NCBI RefSeq assembly: GCF_019278525.1
Contig: NZ_CP058986.1
Span: forward strand, 3,363,001 to 3,427,000
Origin: Polaribacter sp. HaHaR_3_91
GTDB lineage: Bacteria > Bacteroidota > Bacteroidia > Flavobacteriales > Flavobacteriaceae
Length of the DNA: 64,000 bases
Reading direction: 5' to 3'
Position numbers and translations under genes: made by a program. Every line of letters starts with the position of its first letter. Positions within the stretch are counted from its first letter, which is position 1. The notes below the pieces were generated by a model, which saw nothing but the letters and a program-made list of their open reading frames with translations, did not search any database and was not told where the DNA came from. Below, one piece after another: positions 62,203 through 64,000 of this stretch.

Positions 62203-63738
62203 CTAATTTAGTTCAGACACCAAAGTTTTACACCGTTCTCTGTATTCATTTAAAACTTTGATGTAGTCTTTATTACCTACTAAATTATTTTCTTCTTTTG
62301 GGTCTTTTATAATATCGAATAATTCCTCGTAAATAGGTTGTTCATTTGAGTTTGAAGATTGGTTTGGAACATATTTATTTCGGTCATTTAATTTACTAAA
62401 AGAACGAATGTATTTATATTGTTTACTTCGTACGCCTTCTTGTCTTGGATATCCTTGATCTGTAAATAAGTTTTCTAAAAAGATGTCATCTCTCCATTTT
62501 ACATTCTTCTTTTCTATCAAAGGAAGCACACTTGCTCCTTGATAAGATGCAGGGATATTTACACCACACATTTCTAAAAGTGTAGCAGGAATATCTTGAC
62601 CAACCACCAAATCATCTATTACTTTTCCTTGTGTTTTATCAGTAAAAAAAGGAGAATACACAATCATAGGAACGTGTACAGATTCATCGTACAAAATAGT
62701 TTTACCACCTAATCCGTGTTCGCCTAAAAACAAACCATTGTCTGAACAAAATACAATAACGGTATTATCCGCTTCGCCAATTTCCTTTAAAAATGAACGT
62801 AAATTTCCTATCATGATATCTATAGCATGAATTGCTCTGGTCATTTTTAGTTTCTCATTTAGTAATTTACCCTTTTTAGATGTTATGTAATATTTCATTA
62901 AATCTTTGGTGGCATAAACATCTTCTGGCAAACTAATGTTTTGAGGATACCCTTCTGGTAATTCAATTTTATCTTTTACATCATCATATCCTGTTTTGTA
63001 ATATTCTGGGTCTGTTTCATGTGAACCCATTCCGCCAATACTAGAAGCATGAGGTAGATTTAAATTAATCCATGCAGAAAAAGGTTTGTTAGGGTCTCTT
63101 TTCTTAATTTGATTTTTAATGGAGGCATCAGCATTTTTATAAAAGTAATCATAAGCATCTCCTTGTGTTAAAAAAGCCTTAGTTGCCTCTAACATTCCTT
63201 CAACTTGTGTTTCGTTTTTAAGGTTTGCAAACTGTTTGTGTTTTTTTGCTGGATAAAACCCTAAATGACCATTACCATAGTAACAAAAATCTACATCTTT
63301 TCTTAAAGGCGTATCATTTCTATCTCCTATTTTTGTGTGATGTTTTCCTATAAAAGCGGTTGAGTATCCTGCTTTTTTTAATTGTGCTTGCCAGCTATTT
63401 TTATAGGTAGTTTCAGAAATAAGATTTTTAGAAACATTAGTAAAGCCAATTTTATTTCTTCGTTCCCATTGTCCTGTAAATATATTTGCTCTACTTGGGC
63501 CACAAATAGGGCTAGTAATATAAGCATTGTTAAAAAAGACTCCTTCTTTAGCTAATTCATCAATATTTGGAGTTTGAATAATAGGATCTCCAGTCATACT
63601 CAAAGAATTGAATCTTTGATCATCAGAAAAGATAAAAATAACATTCGGTTTCTTCTCTTGCGCTTGTAAAGTTTGAGTAACTGCAGTGCATGATAAAAAA
63701 GAAGAAATAATAAATAGATGATATAAAATTGTTTTCAT
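62203..63738 (-). CDS. Sulfatase (S1, formylglycine type), exported
   Basis: A 511-residue sulfatase with an N-terminal signal (about 1-26; a Cys at 17 could also be a lipobox). Metal site FIFSDDQRF (D39-D40), maturation motif C79-G-P-S-R, FIGKHHTKIG and FCSDNGLFLGEHGLGGK (about 335) are intact. The fold starts NVIFIFSDDQRF and has the shorter C-terminal subdomain seen in N-acetylglucosamine- or iduronate-sulfatase-like enzymes, so it is a different subfamily from the other three sulfatases of the window. It starts a minus-strand operon with the 612-residue sulfatase. A decayed copy of its 3' end sits at 60074-60283. Confidence 0.92.
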   Translation of the reverse strand: MKTILYHLFIISSFLSCTAVTQTLQAQEKKPNVIFIFSDDQRFNSLSMTGDPIIQTPNIDELAKEGVFFNNAYITSPICGPSRANIFTGQWERRNKIGFTNVSKNLISETTYKNSWQAQLKKAGYSTAFIGKHHTKIGDRNDTPLRKDVDFCYYGNGHLGFYPAKKHKQFANLKNETQVEGMLEATKAFLTQGDAYDYFYKNADASIKNQIKKRDPNKPFSAWINLNLPHASSIGGMGSHETDPEYYKTGYDDVKDKIELPEGYPQNISLPEDVYATKDLMKYYITSKKGKLLNEKLKMTRAIHAIDIMIGNLRSFLKEIGEADNTVIVFCSDNGLFLGEHGLGGKTILYDESVHVPMIVYSPFFTDKTQGKVIDDLVVGQDIPATLLEMCGVNIPASYQGASVLPLIEKKNVKWRDDIFLENLFTDQGYPRQEGVRSKQYKYIRSFSKLNDRNKYVPNQSSNSNEQPIYEELFDIIKDPKEENNLVGNKDYIKVLNEYRERCKTLVSELN

Positions 63739-63746
63739 AATTAATT

Positions 63747-64000
63747 TTAATAAGAACTGTAATATGTATGACCAGGTAATCTTTTTGTTTTGTTACCATA
63801 CCCAAAAAGGTTCTGCTCTTTTTTAGATTTTGGTAACTCTTTAATACTTAAATCGGTTTTATTTAAAGTTTTGGCAGTAATTATTACCGATTCATTTTTC
63901 TTTAAATTTATAGGATACGAACCATTTGCATTTTGTTTTATGGAAACACATTTGCCATTGATATAAAAATTCGGATTTTTAAAATCAACCTGAACGTTAC
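63747..64000 (-). CDS. C-terminal part of a gene running off the window
   Basis: Open on the minus strand from the window edge to a TAA at 63747-63749: about 83 residues, VQVDFKNPNFYINGKCVSIK ... SVIITAKTLNKTDLSIKE ... KRLPGHTYYSSY. It is rich in beta-strand pattern and Lys/Asn and looks like the end of a secreted enzyme, as expected next to a sulfatase operon (eight bases before the sulfatase ATG). Too little is present to name the family. Confidence 0.6.
   Translation of the reverse strand, partial: NVQVDFKNPNFYINGKCVSIKQNANGSYPINLKKNESVIITAKTLNKTDLSIKELPKSKKEQNLFGYGNKTKRLPGHTYYSSY

Overview
The window looks like a chromosomal segment of a marine member of the Bacteroidota, most likely Flavobacteriaceae. 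The DNA is very AT-rich, several genes have the Bacteroidota -7 promoter element TAnnTTTG, and the protein content is typical: type IX secretion (T9SS) sorting domains, a hybrid two-component regulator, four Cys-type sulfatases, type III plus eukaryote-like type II glutamine synthetases, B12-dependent ribonucleotide reductase and curli genes. The genus cannot be fixed from the sequence alone.

Left part (1-20.4 kb), mainly housekeeping. A four-gene cassette with one-base overlaps (YwqK-like repeat protein, DPM1-like GT2, processive membrane GT2, polytopic mannosyltransferase-like protein) is followed by a LacI regulator and a HAD phosphatase. A minus-strand pair follows (PLP desulfhydrase/deaminase and glucosaminidase-LysM lipoprotein). 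Then comes a tight three-gene RimK-like ATP-grasp / GCS2 / N-formylglutamate amidohydrolase operon that looks like a pathway for making a small glutamyl compound, a tandem Lcl-domain lipoprotein and NrdJ. A TetR regulator with two matching palindromic operators appears to control itself and a cupin-SDR gene pair. Two paralogous lipoprotein alpha/beta hydrolases with an Asp nucleophile lie beyond a hairpin-forming intergenic repeat.

Middle part (20.4-35.4 kb). PurM is followed by a six-gene minus-strand curli locus: a giant curlin with about 41 eleven-residue units, a minor curlin, a CsgE carrying an extra duplicated N-terminal domain, CsgF, a CsgG carrying an extra C-terminal barrel-like domain, and a propeller lipoprotein. 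Divergent GS III/GS II genes, a SelW-like protein, a Ca/Na antiporter, small conserved ORFs and tRNA-Arg(ACG) follow. Beside the tRNA lies a badly decayed type IIG restriction-modification gene.

Right part (35.5-64 kb) is an accessory glycan-degradation island. It begins with a 1377-residue hybrid two-component system and carries five intact T9SS cargo proteins, four S1-type sulfatases, a secreted histidine phosphatase, and two related large proteins (1104 and 661 residues) that look like an unassigned glycoside hydrolase family. No SusC/SusD pair is present inside the window. The island shows active remodelling: a GH-like pseudogene, an IS3-family element that has split a paralogue of the upstream 476-residue binding protein, and a truncated relic of a duplicated sulfatase. 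Sulfatases and GH-like proteins would act together on a sulfated, probably algal polysaccharide, with the hybrid regulator as sensor; the substrate is not readable from sequence.
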